A stretch of DNA of 64,000 nt from Parelaphostrongylus tenuis. Taxonomy: Eukaryota > Nematoda > Chromadorea > Rhabditida > Metastrongylidae. A program made the position numbers and the translations under genes. The notes below the pieces were generated by a model. It saw only the letters and a list, made by a program, of their open reading frames with translations. It was not told the origin of the DNA and did not search any database. Positions 32,051 through 46,380 of this stretch are shown here, one piece after another. The stretch is from assembly GCA_019055375.1 (NCBI GenBank), contig JAHQIW010007225.1, positions 62,001-126,000 on the forward strand, in the 5' to 3' direction. Every line of letters starts with the position of its first letter. The stretch's first letter is position 1.

Positions 32051-34979
32051 AATGGTTATGAAATCCACAGACAAAGTGCACCATCATTTTTTGAATTGAC
32101 TTTCACATAGCAACGTGGTACCGTTAGCATGTTCAAAAAATTGAGGATCTTTAGGAAAGATTTTGGTGGACTATGATATCGTCAATTCAGTAGATACAGT
32201 GTTTTCATATTTTCATTTCCAAACGTGGTAGCTTCTGTGTTAATGAATTCTCGCATACATAATTGGATTAAGATTAGATGGACAGAAACCAGCAGAAATA
32301 GAGGCTGTTCTAAAATAAAATTAGAAGCAGCATATCAATGTGCAGTGCTTTTCATTTGATAGAAAAAGTATGAATGCACTTATTCTCTAAAAACTCATTG
32401 TCTGCGAGAGAGGAGAAACTCTTCTACCTATAGTGGTACAGAAAATTCTGATGTCGTAGTGGGCGTAGTGCACAAATGGATTACTTATTCTCTTCGCTGA
32501 AAGACCTTATCTCTAATGGAATTACTTGTTTGGTATAATCTTTTGACAACATATAAGCTTATTGCCACCCTCTACAATTTTTACTTATTTTGATTAATAT
32601 TATGCTTCTAAATATAAGCATATCTTAACAGAAAAAATGATGAATAAGACGATAGTATAACTTCAACGAGAAACAGAGATCTCCCATTGGATATTATGCA
32701 ACAGCTAGGACTATTTCTCTGATCGGATTGAAAAACACGATGATAGCCTCTTAGTTTAGAACGATATGAAAAGCTGACTGTTGATAAGCTAACATGAAAG
32801 TTGAAAACAACCATTCCTTATGACCGGGACATTAATAAATTTGATTCTGGTTGAATGCGCATAGCACTATTACTTCTAGAGGTGTAGTAGTCCTCTTATC
32901 AGACTTGATTCTAATCGAATACAGTGAGACATATAACGAAGAATTTCTATGAGTGATTGACGTTCGTCAGACATAGATCTGGTCGACTATAAATCTATCA
33001 GCGCCGATTACATGTTGTTAATCGGTGTTGTAGAGATCTAGTTGTGAACCTCGGTGCGGATGAATCTTACTAAGCACCAACTTCTTATGAGGTGAAGCCC
33101 ATCAAGAAGAAAAGTTTATTGAAATTAATTCCGAAGTGCTAAAAACGAATCCTCACATTTTGAATTTTAGATAATTTCTGACTAGACTCAAAAATCATCT
33201 AGAAGTTCTTTACTTGCGAGGAAAATTGACGAGATTTGTGTATCATTGCGATGTGTCTACTGGAAGATTTTGTCATACTAGGATGGAAGCTAATGAAATT
33301 TTTTGCTGTTAACTGTTGACTACGTTCAATTCAAGATTTATTTACCGCATCGAAAAGTATTAAGGAATATCGGTGTCATTCTTTGCAGAAGAGTTTCCAA
33401 AAGGTGAAGTTGTTGTTCGAAGAATTGTCAGTAAGGAATCTCCGTATCAGTTTTTCGCTGCAGAATTTCCAGAAATGTATACAAAGGTGAAATTTTGATA
33501 GCAAAAACTAAAGTGTTTATGCTGAATAAGCAGATTTCACCCATGAGCGAAAGGGTGCTGTTGTCTAATGTTATTCCCTCATGTAGTACTATAACTCCCC
33601 AGTTAGCTCATCTTTCCTCAGGAATTTGTTCGAAGAGAATTCATTTAATGACTACGTGATATCACCTTCCGACAATTCAGATTTACCTCGTGGACGATTT
33701 TCACGCTTCAGATTCACCTAACTCAATATAAATCAAGCCTTCATGCCAAACTGCATGAATCTTCTCCAATCTTTGCCTTCAAATGATGAATTAGAAAGGG
33801 AGCGATGCAGTGGTGGTAATGTCTATCATGACGAGCATGGTACTGGTTCAATCTTTACTCGGGTTAATTAGATGTCATACCTGCGAGCTAGGTAACTAGG
33901 TACCATGCTTGCCTGATAAGCCTGATGGAAGTCCATTTTCTGCGGTCATGTGGAGACGTTATCACCTAGATATCTTAAGACTTTAGAACGAATCATCTCG
34001 ATCCTCAAGCCGCTCATTTTCTGCTGCTCAGTTCTTAACCTAGCTCGTTCATCAAGGTGACTCCCTGGACTGGATATGCGTAAGTGGAGGATATTTGCTC
34101 CATTGAAGGTTGATGACATAAATATAGCTTTTGTCAAAAATGAACTGATTCTTGTGAATATAGCATTTGTAAAAACTAATGCAAATTCAGTTTTCCAACA
34201 AGTGCTTTCAAATCCCTCAGCACTCGCTCTACTTGTTGAACCTCTGACGTTATTAAGATTTGATAACTTGAACGAAAATAGTTGGATTGCATTCTACCGA
34301 AATTTATCAGTAAAGAAGCCCAAAAGTACTACTTAGAGCCCACTGAAAATCAAATTTCAGAGATTACGCATCAGAGGCTTTAATGCGGCTTCACCATGAC
34401 CAAAACCAAATTAAAAAGATAATTGAAAGAAGTCCTGTACAAAAAAATAAAAGCCTCTTGAATGATTTACAGTTTAGGGGCAGCTCAGTGTAATGTGATG
34501 CCACAGAAGAAACAGTGAGAATAATGGTAGAATTTTACATTTTCTACAAGAAGAATTCATAATCACTGAGGAGTTGCATGACTTGAGTGACGCATTCTGA
34601 TGATGTTGCTCGCTGGACGGCGTCTGATTGCCATTTGAATAATGGACGATCAAAATGCTTTTCATTGCACTCATAAATTATCATGTTTCTTCAAAATATG
34701 CCAAGTTATCGTTTTCAGCGACCTTGATGTCTTGTTGACATAGCAGCAGCTTGGTACGAACGTGTATTCGTATGAACAGCTAACGACCGCAGGCGATTGT
34801 TTACGGCGTTAGGGATCGGATCCAATGCCGCCTTTATTGCCTAGACATCAATATCATGCTACGAAGAAGATTCTATTAGCTAAAAACACACAGAGTGGGT
34901 AGAAATTCTACAAGATCATGATCAACAAAGAGGTATTGATCAGCGCAGTCTTTGCTGAAATTGGCTCTTGGACTATGAA
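32051..34979. other. no gene or repeat recognised
   Basis: No domain or mobile-element end. A 7-bp hairpin (CCGATTA/TAATCGG) is at 33004-33025 and an imperfect direct repeat around AATATAGC(T/A)TTTGT at 34120-34180. A possible very old SINE head (GCAGTGGTGGTAATG, GGTTCAATC) is near 33805-33870. Confidence 0.5.
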
Positions 34980-35235
34980 ATAAAGGATAAAGCTACCGCC
35001 GTTATTCAATAACTGAGATATGTGTCATGCATTCGAAATGATCAAGCTCGTTTGAGCTGACTGAATGCATATCCGCCCATGTTGGCCTACCGATGGATGT
35101 ATCGAGTCACTGTTATTATCTTCCCACACAAGTTTTGGCTGAATTGGAGTGATGAAAAGATGAATGAGTTTTGAGCGCGATCAAACTTTCGACCACGTGT
35201 GCGCCTCTGAACCCTCTGCAACTGTGCCACAAGCG
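34980..35235 (-). repeat. SINE-1 copy, strongly diverged
   Basis: Minus-strand landmarks follow the SINE-1 order: a box-B-like region near GGTCGAAAGTTTGATCGC, GACTCGATAC, ATGCATTCAGTC in AGCTCAAACG context, ATGCATGACAC, and a tail AGCTTTATCCTTTA. Old copy with no target-site duplication. Confidence 0.6.
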
Positions 35236-38200
35236 CCAACTAGTATGAGTGGAAATTTCACATTGAATCATTGGAAGAAATTGAATTGAGTTATTATAGC
35301 CCATCACGGAAATTATAACAGTCATTGGTAGCAGAATTCTCAAAATTTTCCGCGAAAGTTGAAATGGGACTTTTCCAGTGAAACATTATAATGAAAATGA
35401 GAGTGGATTGGACGTTTCAATTAACAGTTTTGTCCTGAATGCTTCTCTCTACGAAATCGAAACATAGTTCCGAACAATTTCACACTTGAATGAATAGAAA
35501 CTTCAAATAATCAAAACATAAAATATTTCACCATTGAAGGGAATTTCTACTGAAGAGCACGATCAACTCATGAAACACATTCGCAACAACCGAGAGAGAA
35601 TACTGCAACCAAGAACTCAATTTCTTCATGAAGCCTGATAGTAGCAACGACTAGACAGTTCAAAATCAAAACCACCTCAAATGTGATTTTCTGAAAATCT
35701 GCAAATGATCAAAAGAAATGAAGCTGTAGAGATTGCAGAGTGCGAATGAGCGGCTTTTACAAACGAAACGATTAAAGCACTTTTCGCTCGCTTAAAAGGT
35801 CATCTAGGGTGGAAATGCGAAATGTTGATCAAGACTACTCTAGGTACATATAAGGCAGAAAAGCAGAACGGTGACGATTTAAAGGCGGTGGTGGGAAGCA
35901 AGGAGCGCGAGTCAAACGTGTCTTTGCCAAAAACACTTGAAGCGTTAGAATGATTTCCAAGAGTCGAGGAATGAATAGAAAAAAGGGTGCCTGAACTTTT
36001 CAAAGGGTATAACACTATATTCTAAACAGGTTTTTAGTTTGAGTATGATTAACTGTTCTTAATGGGTGGCGACACATCAGAAACCTTTTTCAGATGAGTA
36101 GTTGAGCAGTCTATCTACATAATAGGTCATCATGTTGATTGATTTTTGCACAAGATTTTCACTTGGTATAGGAATTAGTAACTGGATGATTAGATATGGT
36201 ATGGTTTTTTGTAATTGATTCTGGATTGATCGTGTTTTATTGTGGAACAAGGCCGTGGTTACACTGATTTACTTCAAATAAGGAAGGATAGACAATTAGG
36301 AAAGTTAGAATGAGCGATTTCGAGAGTGGCAGAAGCAGTTGAAACTCAGACTTTTCATTGAATTGTGCTTAGAGGCGCACCAACAACAAAGACTTCGTCT
36401 GGTGAAGTGCTACGGTAATGTTGTTTATAGTAGAAGAAGAATAGTTCTAGCCACATGGATGATGAAAAAAAAATCCGAGAACGAGGGTTTTACTATCACA
36501 ACCGATGAGAAATAAGAGGTTAGAGTACAAAAAAGTCACACATGCACACCGATGGAGACGGAGAACAAAGAAATCTTGCCAGCTGCGTGCACAATTTTCG
36601 AAACAGAAAACACCATCTACCCACCATCTGTGATTACAGACAATAGTGTGTACTTTTAGACTTTGAGGAAGGCGAAGCCAACGAACTTCAGCTATCAATC
36701 TTCAAAAAAATATATCAACATTCAGAAAGTTTTCAAAAAGGTTAGTTCATAATACTAATTATTGAATGGAGAAGTGGCAAAGCTTGTCGAAACCTAGCCA
36801 GCTGTCAAACTGAGACGATCACACTCTTGCGTTTACAAGGAGCATAGAAAGTGGAGAGAATCATTCGCGACTTCCACTTAGTGTGCCCACATTAAGTCAG
36901 GAATGATGGATAATGTTATCTCATCGATCCCTCTTTTAATTTTAATTTTTTTTTGAAAGTCAGTGAAGTACTGTGTATCATTCAGGCTCTCTATTAATGA
37001 ACCTGAATTTGCAGAACACGGTGCAAGTCTCATCAACACACCTATTAGATTTTGACATTCCATCTTTCAAGGTGGACAGCCCTTCAATTAAGTCATAGCA
37101 AAGAAGCGGAGCAGAATACCGGACGTACGATGTTATGTCAGCAAAATAATCTCCGGCAAAGAAAATTAGTACGACAAACCAGACCACTAAGAAACCCTGG
37201 AGAGCAATAGATCACTTCCTCGACTTTCATCGCAGTACATGAGTGTTTGACCACGTTGCGATGGAAGCTCATTGCCGATCACGCGTCAAGTTTTATCCAC
37301 AACCATCGTTAAGAATGACAAACGCGATGTGGAACATACTGAAGTAGGAATCATGACTGGGAGTTTTGAGCTATATTGATTTACTGATTAAATCCTTTCA
37401 ATTGAGTAGTTTTCTTCTTCACATGACCCAGCCTCACACCTCTAGGCACATCTCAGCATTTCTCGCATTTATTTTGTTCCCTTGTAATGATTATCAATGA
37501 AGGTTCATAAACTTGGGTATGGGTTCGACTTCTGCTCGAGATATCAATGCGAGTGTCGTTGAATGCTGCTCGCCTGAAATCTTTGAAAAGTCTTAGTGCC
37601 AGTGTTGTCGTGTTACAATTGGATTAGAGGGAGCCACTTTGCCTCTGGCAGGTGTTGCACGGATTCCCTTACGCGCGCCGAATGCGTGAAAGGCCTGAAA
37701 GACTTGAGACGACGTGACAGAGCCACCACTTTGTTCAAAAGGCATCGCTAGTACAGAGTCACTCGCTTTATTGCTAGGTATTGTTTGCCCAAAAAAGGGC
37801 AGCGTTCGTGAGGATACAATTTCTTTCAAATACCTTCTTTTTTGTTGGAAAAAACTGTGGAGATTCCATCGGTGCTTGTATAGATAGAGAAGTGAACATG
37901 ATGAACAACACGGTATCAAATTTGGGCAAAAGCACGAACGTTAGGTTGAATGTCACTCGGCGTTACAAGCGCAAGTGGTATTATATGCTAGGTTGTTTTG
38001 AATGTGTAATCAAATATTAAGAAGCAGAAGGAGATGAGCGCCTCGGGGAGCGTTTGAGAGCATTGAATGTTCCTGTTTCAACGCATGAATCAGAATGTTG
38101 GTCGTTAAAAAAGAATGGAAGATCACTTGATCTTATTGAAAACACCGTCAACAGCTCATTGTGAAGAGCTTCCTATTACCGAAAGAAGGGAAAGATTCCG

Positions 38201-40224
38201 AAATTTTGAACATCGAAATTCATCGCGTTGGAAGCGGCGTGAGTTGTGTTCCGTGCACATGTGTTTGCTTGGCCTTCTCTGAGCAGAGTACAGGCGATAC
38301 ACATTATACGTTTCAGATAGACCTTCACTGCTACATTTTTATATGCGAATAATCATCTGATGCGCCTCTGCTAACTACGTAAAATCAAATTACAACATAA
38401 ATTTTCGAGCAAATATATAGGATAAAATCTCAGATATCACGATAGCATTAATCTGTATTTACTTTTGACACATTTTCTGCACAAGTCCAAAAAAGACGCA
38501 CTTTGATCTAACAAATACAAACAGGAATGAGTTAAATACAAATCTTTTGAATTCTTAGCGCATAATTTAATAATGGTTTGTGAACTCTTTTTATCCTTAG
38601 GGTTTAGAGGGCTCAAGAACGGCCTCATGCCATTTATAAGGATCAACTGAAAGCTTAGTTGAAACAAACACATGCAGATATCTTCGAAAACGTGTAGGAA
38701 AACTTGGTATAAGCACCTTTGTTGTTGCGAGTGACAAAAACTGGAAAGTCGAAGATACTGACAAAAAATGCTTCATGATCCGAATGACGACGAAGAAAAT
38801 CGTCGTTTTAGGCTGATATCAACACTCCTTATACTGGACCTATCAAATCGTGGCTTGCATTAGAGAATGCGTCGACGGTTTGGTCAGCTTTTGAACCATG
38901 CTGAAACCTTGCAGCTATACTTTCAGAGCCAAAATTGCACCAGATGAGTCTTGATGCTGATTGGTTAACAGCTGATTTTTTTCCATAGAACCTCCTATGC
39001 CCTACTCGCGCAATCATTACGAAGAAATGCGTTTGTTAAGTAGGAAAATATGCCAGAAACTCACAGGCTGTGCCTGTTTGTTTGTTTAACAGAAATATTA
39101 ACCCTTTCCTACGGAGCGCATAGCGACAGATCGCACTACTAATCCTAAGGAGAATAAACAAACTGAGTTGTGAAGCTCTGCTATACCTATCGTGATCGTC
39201 GGACTCCCGATCTACCTTCTACCACTCTTCAAATATCTCGAAAACTTCTCTGCAAAAAATGATTGGAGGTCAAGACGCAAACGAATTTACTTTCATTCAA
39301 CTTCATTATCTCCAGACGCATAACTTTCCATGCAGTGATGTCAATAAGCTTTTTCTTGTTGGCAAAAAATGTGAAATCTAATGGTGTTATTTCGATGAAT
39401 AAACTTTGTTTTGAGTTGGGACATTCCACTCTAAAAGTGCACGTTGAACTGCGATATTGCCTCACTGAAAACCTACTAGTATTTATTCTCGTGTCTGGCA
39501 TCGAGGCAGAGTGAAAGAAGAATTTCGATGTTCAGAACCACGGTGCTGATAGCCTAAATAGTGTTGGTGCTAGTTCAAATTAATACAAGAACAATACTTG
39601 CGTTGTGCAGACGAAAATGAATTTCTTTTCATTCGTCCTCCGTTTCTAAATGTTTTGACGATTAACACGAATAAAAAAAGAATAACATGGTTTTGAAAAT
39701 GGTTACATCTCGAAGTCGAAAACTGAGCCAGTTAGCATGTTGGCGAGTGAGTTAACTGTTATTTCAACGCAAAGCTAATTTGAATATGGTATGGATGCGG
39801 AGGACGACGTCAAGTATATTCAAAATATTCATAAGCAGGAAAAGATGAGTTCCTCTTTAGTCCCTATTGAATGACTAAATAACTCAAAATATCAAGAAGA
39901 GATATAGTGGTTATTCCATGACGAATATCACTTCCAATGACAAAATCTCGTTTCTGCTTTGTTGGACTTCTCTTACAGTAGCGTTCTTCATACGGTTGTG
40001 CATTGGTGTTTGCATGCTTCATATGACGTGTCCATCGGATAGTACATTCACTCTGTCAAGACCATGCAATCAAGTGAAGAAGTAGTAACTCGATGTTATA
40101 TTGAGGTTGTAATGAAGAACATTCACGGCCGCTACGAAAAATCTTCACAAAGTAAGTTACAGACCGACTATTTCTTGAACTCATCGTTCCTCAATAACTC
40201 TTTGAATTTTCCTACTAAGCCTGA
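35236..40224. other. no gene or repeat recognised
   Basis: Five kilobases without a repeat family seen elsewhere in the window. Frames of up to 108 codons (37593-37919, minus) carry no recognisable domain and are overlapped by antisense frames. Confidence 0.5.
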
Positions 40225-40350
40225 TACAACGTTTTCAAAGTCTCAGTTATTCAAACAGTTGGCGTTTCGGCAATTTCGCCGCTTCTCCTTCTCTCCAGGA
40301 AAGCGAAACTGCCGAAAACGTCTTTTTCAAACTACCTGAAAGGATACCCA
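40225..40350. repeat. short palindrome with hammerhead-like arms, degenerate
   Basis: GGCGTTTCGGCAATTTCGCC on the left arm is answered by the inverted GGAAAGCGAAACTGCCGAAA on the right. Each arm has a possible stem II (GGC...GCC) followed by GAAAC or GAAAAC on the outward strand, but the CTGANGA core is not readable on either. It may be a fused, decayed pair of family 2-like ribozymes. Confidence 0.45.
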
Positions 40351-43300
40351 GCTCGATCGGCGAAGCGCAATCATTAGTCACGAAAAACAAGAAGAGTAAA
40401 TGTTCTTTGTCAAAATCAAGGTGATCGTCGCACTCTATAAATTGATGTGGTCTGTAAATGAAGACTTTATGGCAGCTTGTCCCTCTTCTTGATTACCGGA
40501 ATACGTTCATACATTTGGAAGAAATATTAGAGAAGTGGAGTGAAAATGAATTCAAAGCCGCAGTATCTAGGAAGAAATGAAGGAAAGCCTGTGAATTTGA
40601 TCAAAGCATCCACGGCTAATAATTGGATTGCGCATTCTCATTATTACCAATAGTTTGGGGATTTATGCATGCATGGTGGGAATGAGGAGCAGTAATGAGA
40701 AAACGGGAAGAAACAAAAGACTAGCTTGGCTTATCGACTGACGGTGAAAATTTTTCCAAGACTTAGTGACTATGTTCCGCTGTCAGAAAAAAGTTTAGTA
40801 CTCCGATATCTGAACGATTGTTTGGGAAATATGCTAAAGAATTACATTCGCTGTAGCTTTAAAGAGATAAATAACAAGGCAACACCTTCAGTCGACTGTC
40901 TAATTTACTTGTTATCATTAGCTCCAACATTTTCGTTCTATAAAACTCCCAACTATAATAAGAAATGATCATGTTGTATTAGACAGCTCAAAATTAAAGT
41001 GACAAGAAACATAAAAGACTGCATTCTGGTAGAGAAAATATGGGAGCCCGGTCGGCTCTGACAAAAACATTTTCTGTGCTCTCAAAAATTGTTCTGTAAA
41101 TGCAGTGGTTTACAAGCTTATAATTGTTTGGATCACTGAAATAAAATGTAGTTGAAAATAAAAGTTTTATACAGTTCAGGATTGCCTAAAATAATGGTGA
41201 GTATGGCATTTGTGTACATAGTTCATTTAAGAACAAATAGATTTCATAGCAAAGGATGGTAATTATCCCGTTCGGGAGGACGCATATTTTCAAAAATATC
41301 CGAATTTCTAGAGGCCTTTTCCACTGCGCAGTCCTAACCTAAATTTCAAATAATTGTTTTGGAGCCCAATGCTTCCAATACTGTGCTTGGTTCGTGAAAA
41401 AGGCCTTCTTAGTGTGCTGAAACGTTCGGTTTGATTTATTTATAGGCAGAAGAATCTGTAGATCGAGTTTTGCCAGACTCTTAACGTTGTTCGGTAGCCC
41501 AAACATTGGCTAATCTGAAAATAAAATTGGATTTAATATGAATCTCCCTAGAAAGCTGTGGGAGCAAAAGAAGATTATATCTTACTCCTAAAGTTGCTCA
41601 ATTTTCAAATGGCGCTCTGTATAACTTTATAGTGACAATATGAAGAGAAAATGAAAACTAGTATCTGTAGAACTATAGAATACGCGGAGAAATAACTTCT
41701 TCGTAAATAAGGAAAGTCGCGCCTTTCCGAGGCGCCACTTAAAATCGCTGCGCTCTATACCATTCGAGAGGCAGGCGATTTTTGCTATTTATCTTGAAGT
41801 TTGGCAAATTTATGAAAAATTTTTTGGATGTACAAGTACTCTCATATGGTATGAATTTCTCCATCCAATTATGTTCCTTCGGTGATTATGTCTTCGTCTG
41901 CAATATGTAATGCGTTCTCCGCTCTTGATGACGTTTTCAGAAACTAAACAAAGTTTCAGATTTTAAGTTTTCAAGGTATTGAATAAGTACTGAAACTCTG
42001 TTCAGAAGCCGTCTAAACACCCTAAACAAGTAGAAATGCGCGCCAAAGATAAAACGTAACCCTATCTATGCAGTCACAGCTCATTGAAAAAGCATTCTGA
42101 AATATCAAATACAGTATTGAAATTGCTAAGACATAGGCTACTAAGTTATTACTACATATTTCAAGAAAACGAGAAATACTCTGTCTCAAACACATTAACC
42201 TTCTTTCCCTTCTCGCAGAGAGCAGGAGTAATTTCAGGCATAATACCAAAAGGGTGATACCCCTCATTTCCTTGGAGCTAGCCGAACCAAGAAAAAAAAA
42301 AGGGCCCTTGGGCCTGCCTGAGTCAGTTACTCATGATTAACTAGATTAACTACCAATGGTCTATAGCCTCTTTGTTGCTGTAGACTGTTTCTGAGGAATG
42401 AAATGCGAAGTCTCCTATAAAATTTTTCCAATCTACAATGTCTTCTAAAGTGCGAGGCTGTATGATAATTCTATGGGAAGACAAACCTTGACATCAAAGT
42501 ATTCAAGAACGCTGTTAGTGGGACAGCAAGCGATATAGAAGGCAGAACCTGTGGTATCCGATCTAGAAAAAATAAATTTCAAGATCTGTCTGTTAACTGG
42601 AAAGCGATATCCGGCATGAGTCAAGAATGAGAAAATATCACTGCAATAGAAATATGGAATCCGAACAAAGTGATTCTATAAGGATTGGTTTTTCCGCAGC
42701 CGTGAGTTGTTTTATTGGTGAGAAAAACAGCACTGAGAGCTCTAATAATGCTGATCGTGACAGAATTTGTACAAAATTATTGACAGTTGAGAATAGATGT
42801 GTTATAGAGACTGCTGCTGTTGAGACCACAAAATCGAAACGAATGGCGAACGATGTACTTTTTCAATTATTCATTTGCTTGTACTGGTAAACAGAAGCCA
42901 CTTGAACATGTTTTCTACTCATGCTCATCAGAGGTCTCAGAAAAAGTTGTTTTGAACAGTAGAAAAGAAAGCGAAAGGAAGGTGCAACGAAGGGCGTCTA
43001 GCATTCAAAAAACGCACAGCAGTCTTTCACATATGATGTCATGCTCAATTCGAAAGTTCAAATATTTCTTCAAGATTACGTGAATTCAAAATCTGATTAT
43101 GTTTCGCATGGCAAATATTTGCTTGAAGGAATTTCGCATTATTCATACGGTCCAGGATTTGATATCCTTCCAAAACTCCTAACTTTGCAAATTTTCTCAA
43201 TTTTTTTCAAGGTCACTTTGAACCATTATTTGGATAATCATGTAGTATTTCGTGGAGTTTCAATGAACGTTTTATGCTTCCAAGAACGTCTTTCAAGTTT

Positions 43301-44239
43301 CATCTCAAAAAGTTGATTTGCGCGTGTTCCTTTCCAATTTTTTTATGCAAGTAGATTCACAGTTGACAACCCGCCAGAAACAGGCTTTTGAGCCGTTTGC
43401 ATAAGGGTTTTTTACGTAATAAAAGCAGCATTTTCATTGTAAATGCGCAACGAGAGAACTACGAGTCCCTGCCGTAATCGTTGTGTGCTGAATATCATTA
43501 GGAATACTCAAGGCTCGGAATAATCCAACTTCCTTATGAATAATTTACGAGAAGAAAAGAAATTTTCGCTGTCAAAAGTACGGTCATTAGTTTTCTACTG
43601 GGTGGAAGATTAGGCCTTAAAGCGTTAAAGTGCAATGAATGAGTAACAGTAATGCTAATTATGATAATAACTTGAAGAAAAGAAGACCAATGGATACACA
43701 GTTAATTGTTACAATTATAATGAACAAAACAATGAAATCGTTGCATCTTAATTTTCAAAACCATAAGGCAAATTAATGACAATGAAATACATCAAAATCA
43801 TGGCAAGTGACAATTTTGCTGAAATAGAAACAGAATGGAAAGCTTGGACTGCCTGAAGATTTATGACAACGATTTGAGAACATAGTCGAGATCAAAACGA
43901 TGACGACATGTGATGGAGAAACAGTGCTGATAATAGAAAATAATTAGAGAAGAAAATCCGAATGTGGTTTCTTTCAGCAGCGAAAACTTCGCTTACCTCC
44001 GATTGTGGGTTTTGTCTCCAATTCATCGTCAGTACGGAGCAATATGTGAAAGCTTTTCTGAATGCTAGTGTTTTCTCACTGAATAGACACGAGGCTTTGA
44101 ACTTTGTTTGTTTAATGCAATATTAGCTGACGGGGAAAGGTCAAGCTCCATTCCAATGTTCGCAACCACGTACCGGCATAATCTTAATAGAAAACTTCAA
44201 AGTCTAAATACTAGCTGCATTCGACATAAAACGGCTTCT
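40351..44239. other. no gene or repeat recognised
   Basis: A+T-rich. Two small hairpins lie at 41719-41735 (GCGCC/GGCGC) and about 41740-41785 (AAAATCGC/GCGATTTT). Frames up to 91 codons show no domain. Confidence 0.5.
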
Positions 44240-44310
44240 TCATTCTATTTTTTTTCCTTTCTATTTTTCACTTCCTTCCTCCTTTCTCTTTTCTTCTTCT
44301 CCTTCTTCAT
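44240..44310. repeat. polypyrimidine tract
   Basis: About 70 bp almost entirely C and T on the plus strand, followed by two ATGCTCGT(A/G)CT direct repeats near 44309 and 44346. Confidence 0.8.
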
Positions 44311-44414
44311 GCTCGTACTATGAATATTCGTGCTATAGTAATATCCATGCTCGTGCTGCAGGAGAATCAATCAGCTTTGAGGGATGTTCCATAATAAATT
44401 GTATACAGCCAAAC

Positions 44415-44700
44415 AGAAAGCTTTCGGAGTTGATCAACCCAAACAGGAAATTCATCAAGCCGTTTGCATAGATGACTGAATGTATGTTAGACGTACACAA
44501 TTACTAATTCTGGCACACCGATGTGTAAAGTCAGTGCTGTTACATCTTCACACAAATGTGGTAGGGATTTACCAGACACGGTAGGGGGGGAGGAGATCGT
44601 GAACTCGTGAGGTCTTTTCAAACCAGCGATTTATCCAATATGTATGTACAGAGCATTCCGACCTCTGCGCTACACGATCTGAACACGACCGTTCACAACG
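44415..44700 (-). repeat. very old SINE-1 copy
   Basis: The plus strand shows, in the inverted SINE-1 order, GAAAGCTTTCGGAGTTGATC, GACTGAATGTATGT, TCAGTGCTGTTACATCTTC, GATTTACCAGAC and a D-arm-like GACCTCTGCGCTAC. Similarity is patchy and the ends are approximate. Confidence 0.45.
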
Positions 44701-46380
44701 ATCTGAACTGTTATTAGCTCAGACCGCACGCGGCGCAGGATTTCAACTTCGTTGTAAAAGTGTTAAGGACTCTCATTCACTTTCAAAGAACGCCTTCAGC
44801 TCTCTTACTTTCTCCTATTTACTAGGCAATGACAATTTTTCAGTGGTGCAACGTGCGTTCTTTATAAATTCCAGAGCTATGTTCACTTGAAAACCGTTAA
44901 TACCATTACTGGTCAGTTATTTGTTTCTTGGAAAAAAGGCTGTCATACAAGTTGCGAGAATCGCTTATAGTCTGTAACATCCAATGCGGATAATTACCGC
45001 AGTAATGTTATTTGATTCCACAGCTGCTACTCTCTTCATGCCCATGACCGCCATTTGCACCTTAGTGAGAGAAAAACATGATGGCTTTCAGGAGCAGAAG
45101 TTTTTGGATTTGAGACAAAACTTGTCCTGTAGCCTCGATCTAGCTCTTCAGGAAGCGACAGTATATTCACAGAGATCACAGCGTCGTTTGTCCGAACTTT
45201 TTTTTTGCATTGCCTGCTGCTTGAAAAATTTTCTGCAGCTCAAGTTCCTTAATAGCAGTATCGGGTGTTGCAGCTGTCAATCTTCTTTCCCTTTTTTTCC
45301 TGTAACTCATTTCCGTGATGGAAATTCTATCCAGAATAATTATTCAGGAATATTTATTCGAGTTGTGCCCACTATTTAAGTCTTTCTGCAAGAATTTTAT
45401 GCGCAACAGTCCGTTCTCAAGTGAAATGTCAGATATACAAAATAAGAATCTGTGCAAAAATGTTCTCATCATGCACGACTCGTTCTTCTGTTCTGAGTGC
45501 TTATTAAAGCTGGATTGAAGCTTATGCATGTGTCGAATTTTTGCACGAAGCAACACGTTACTCAGACATCGCTTAGAGCGATGGCAATGCAACGATGTCA
45601 TGAGAGCTTGACTTATGTTTTTGGTAAGTCGTCCGAAAAACTACTGCCAGCTTTTTTTTACGTACATATGGCATAACGGCCGACAAGATGAGCAGATGTG
45701 TTTGCGATTTCCATCGCATAACTGCATTTGCTCTTTCATGTTTTCTAAATACTACCAATGATTACTCGATCAAGGTCCATATTCAAGATAGATCACGGCA
45801 GTGGGCGATAACCGCATGAAAAAGTGATAAATTAAAAATGGATTATGCAACTCTCAACTAATGAAGCAGAGCCATTATAATGTCCGAGCCAATAAGTATA
45901 TCGTTGAAACCATAATACTCTACTTTCAAACTTTTGAAACTGACAATGCTGAGAGATTCAGAGATCTAAAACAGGAACAAGTTCTCCTTTTGTACGATAA
46001 TGCCTCTTTTAAACGGAGCATGTCATATATTCACCATACCATTTATATAAGCCTTTCGAAGAATCGAGTTTTGCAAGATTTACATGGAAGGTGAATGCTT
46101 CGATAACCAATTTCGAGTCCTACCTTGTAATCAAAATTGGTAAAGAAAATCAGAAGATTTATAACTGGGCCGATTAGGAGCACTAACTCATTAAATTCAA
46201 TGCGTCGCACTGTCGATAATGGCTTATTCCTTAAATCCTGGGTTGCAGACTACTGTGCACTTTAAATTTACTTCAAAAAAAGCACTGGATTCAACCAGTC
46301 TTTATCTGCCGCGTGAAAAATTGACTGTTCTAAATTCTTTCTATTTTGACTGCCACTTGCAGTTGTATGATGTTATACTA
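44701..46380. other. no gene recognised; holds the longest open frame
   Basis: A 131-codon frame at 44984-45379 is the longest in the window. It is cysteine-rich in its second half, has no signal peptide or domain I recognise, and is partly overlapped by other frames. I do not call it a gene. No repeat landmark was seen. Confidence 0.5.

Noticed and set aside
33805..33935. Very old SINE-1 head
   Set aside because: Only GCAGTGG and GGTTCAATC-like words match; the body landmarks are absent, so I did not annotate it as a SINE.
41395..41445. GCTGAAACGTTCGG as a hammerhead GAAAC box
   Set aside because: No CTGANGA core or stem II upstream.
42900..42945. CTGATGA on the minus strand followed by GAAAAC
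   Set aside because: No stem II or stem I pairing could be drawn; consistent with chance.
44984..45379. Longest open frame (131 codons) as a possible gene
   Set aside because: No recognised domain, no convincing start or splice context, overlapped by other frames, and a length within chance expectation for a 64-kb A+T-rich window.
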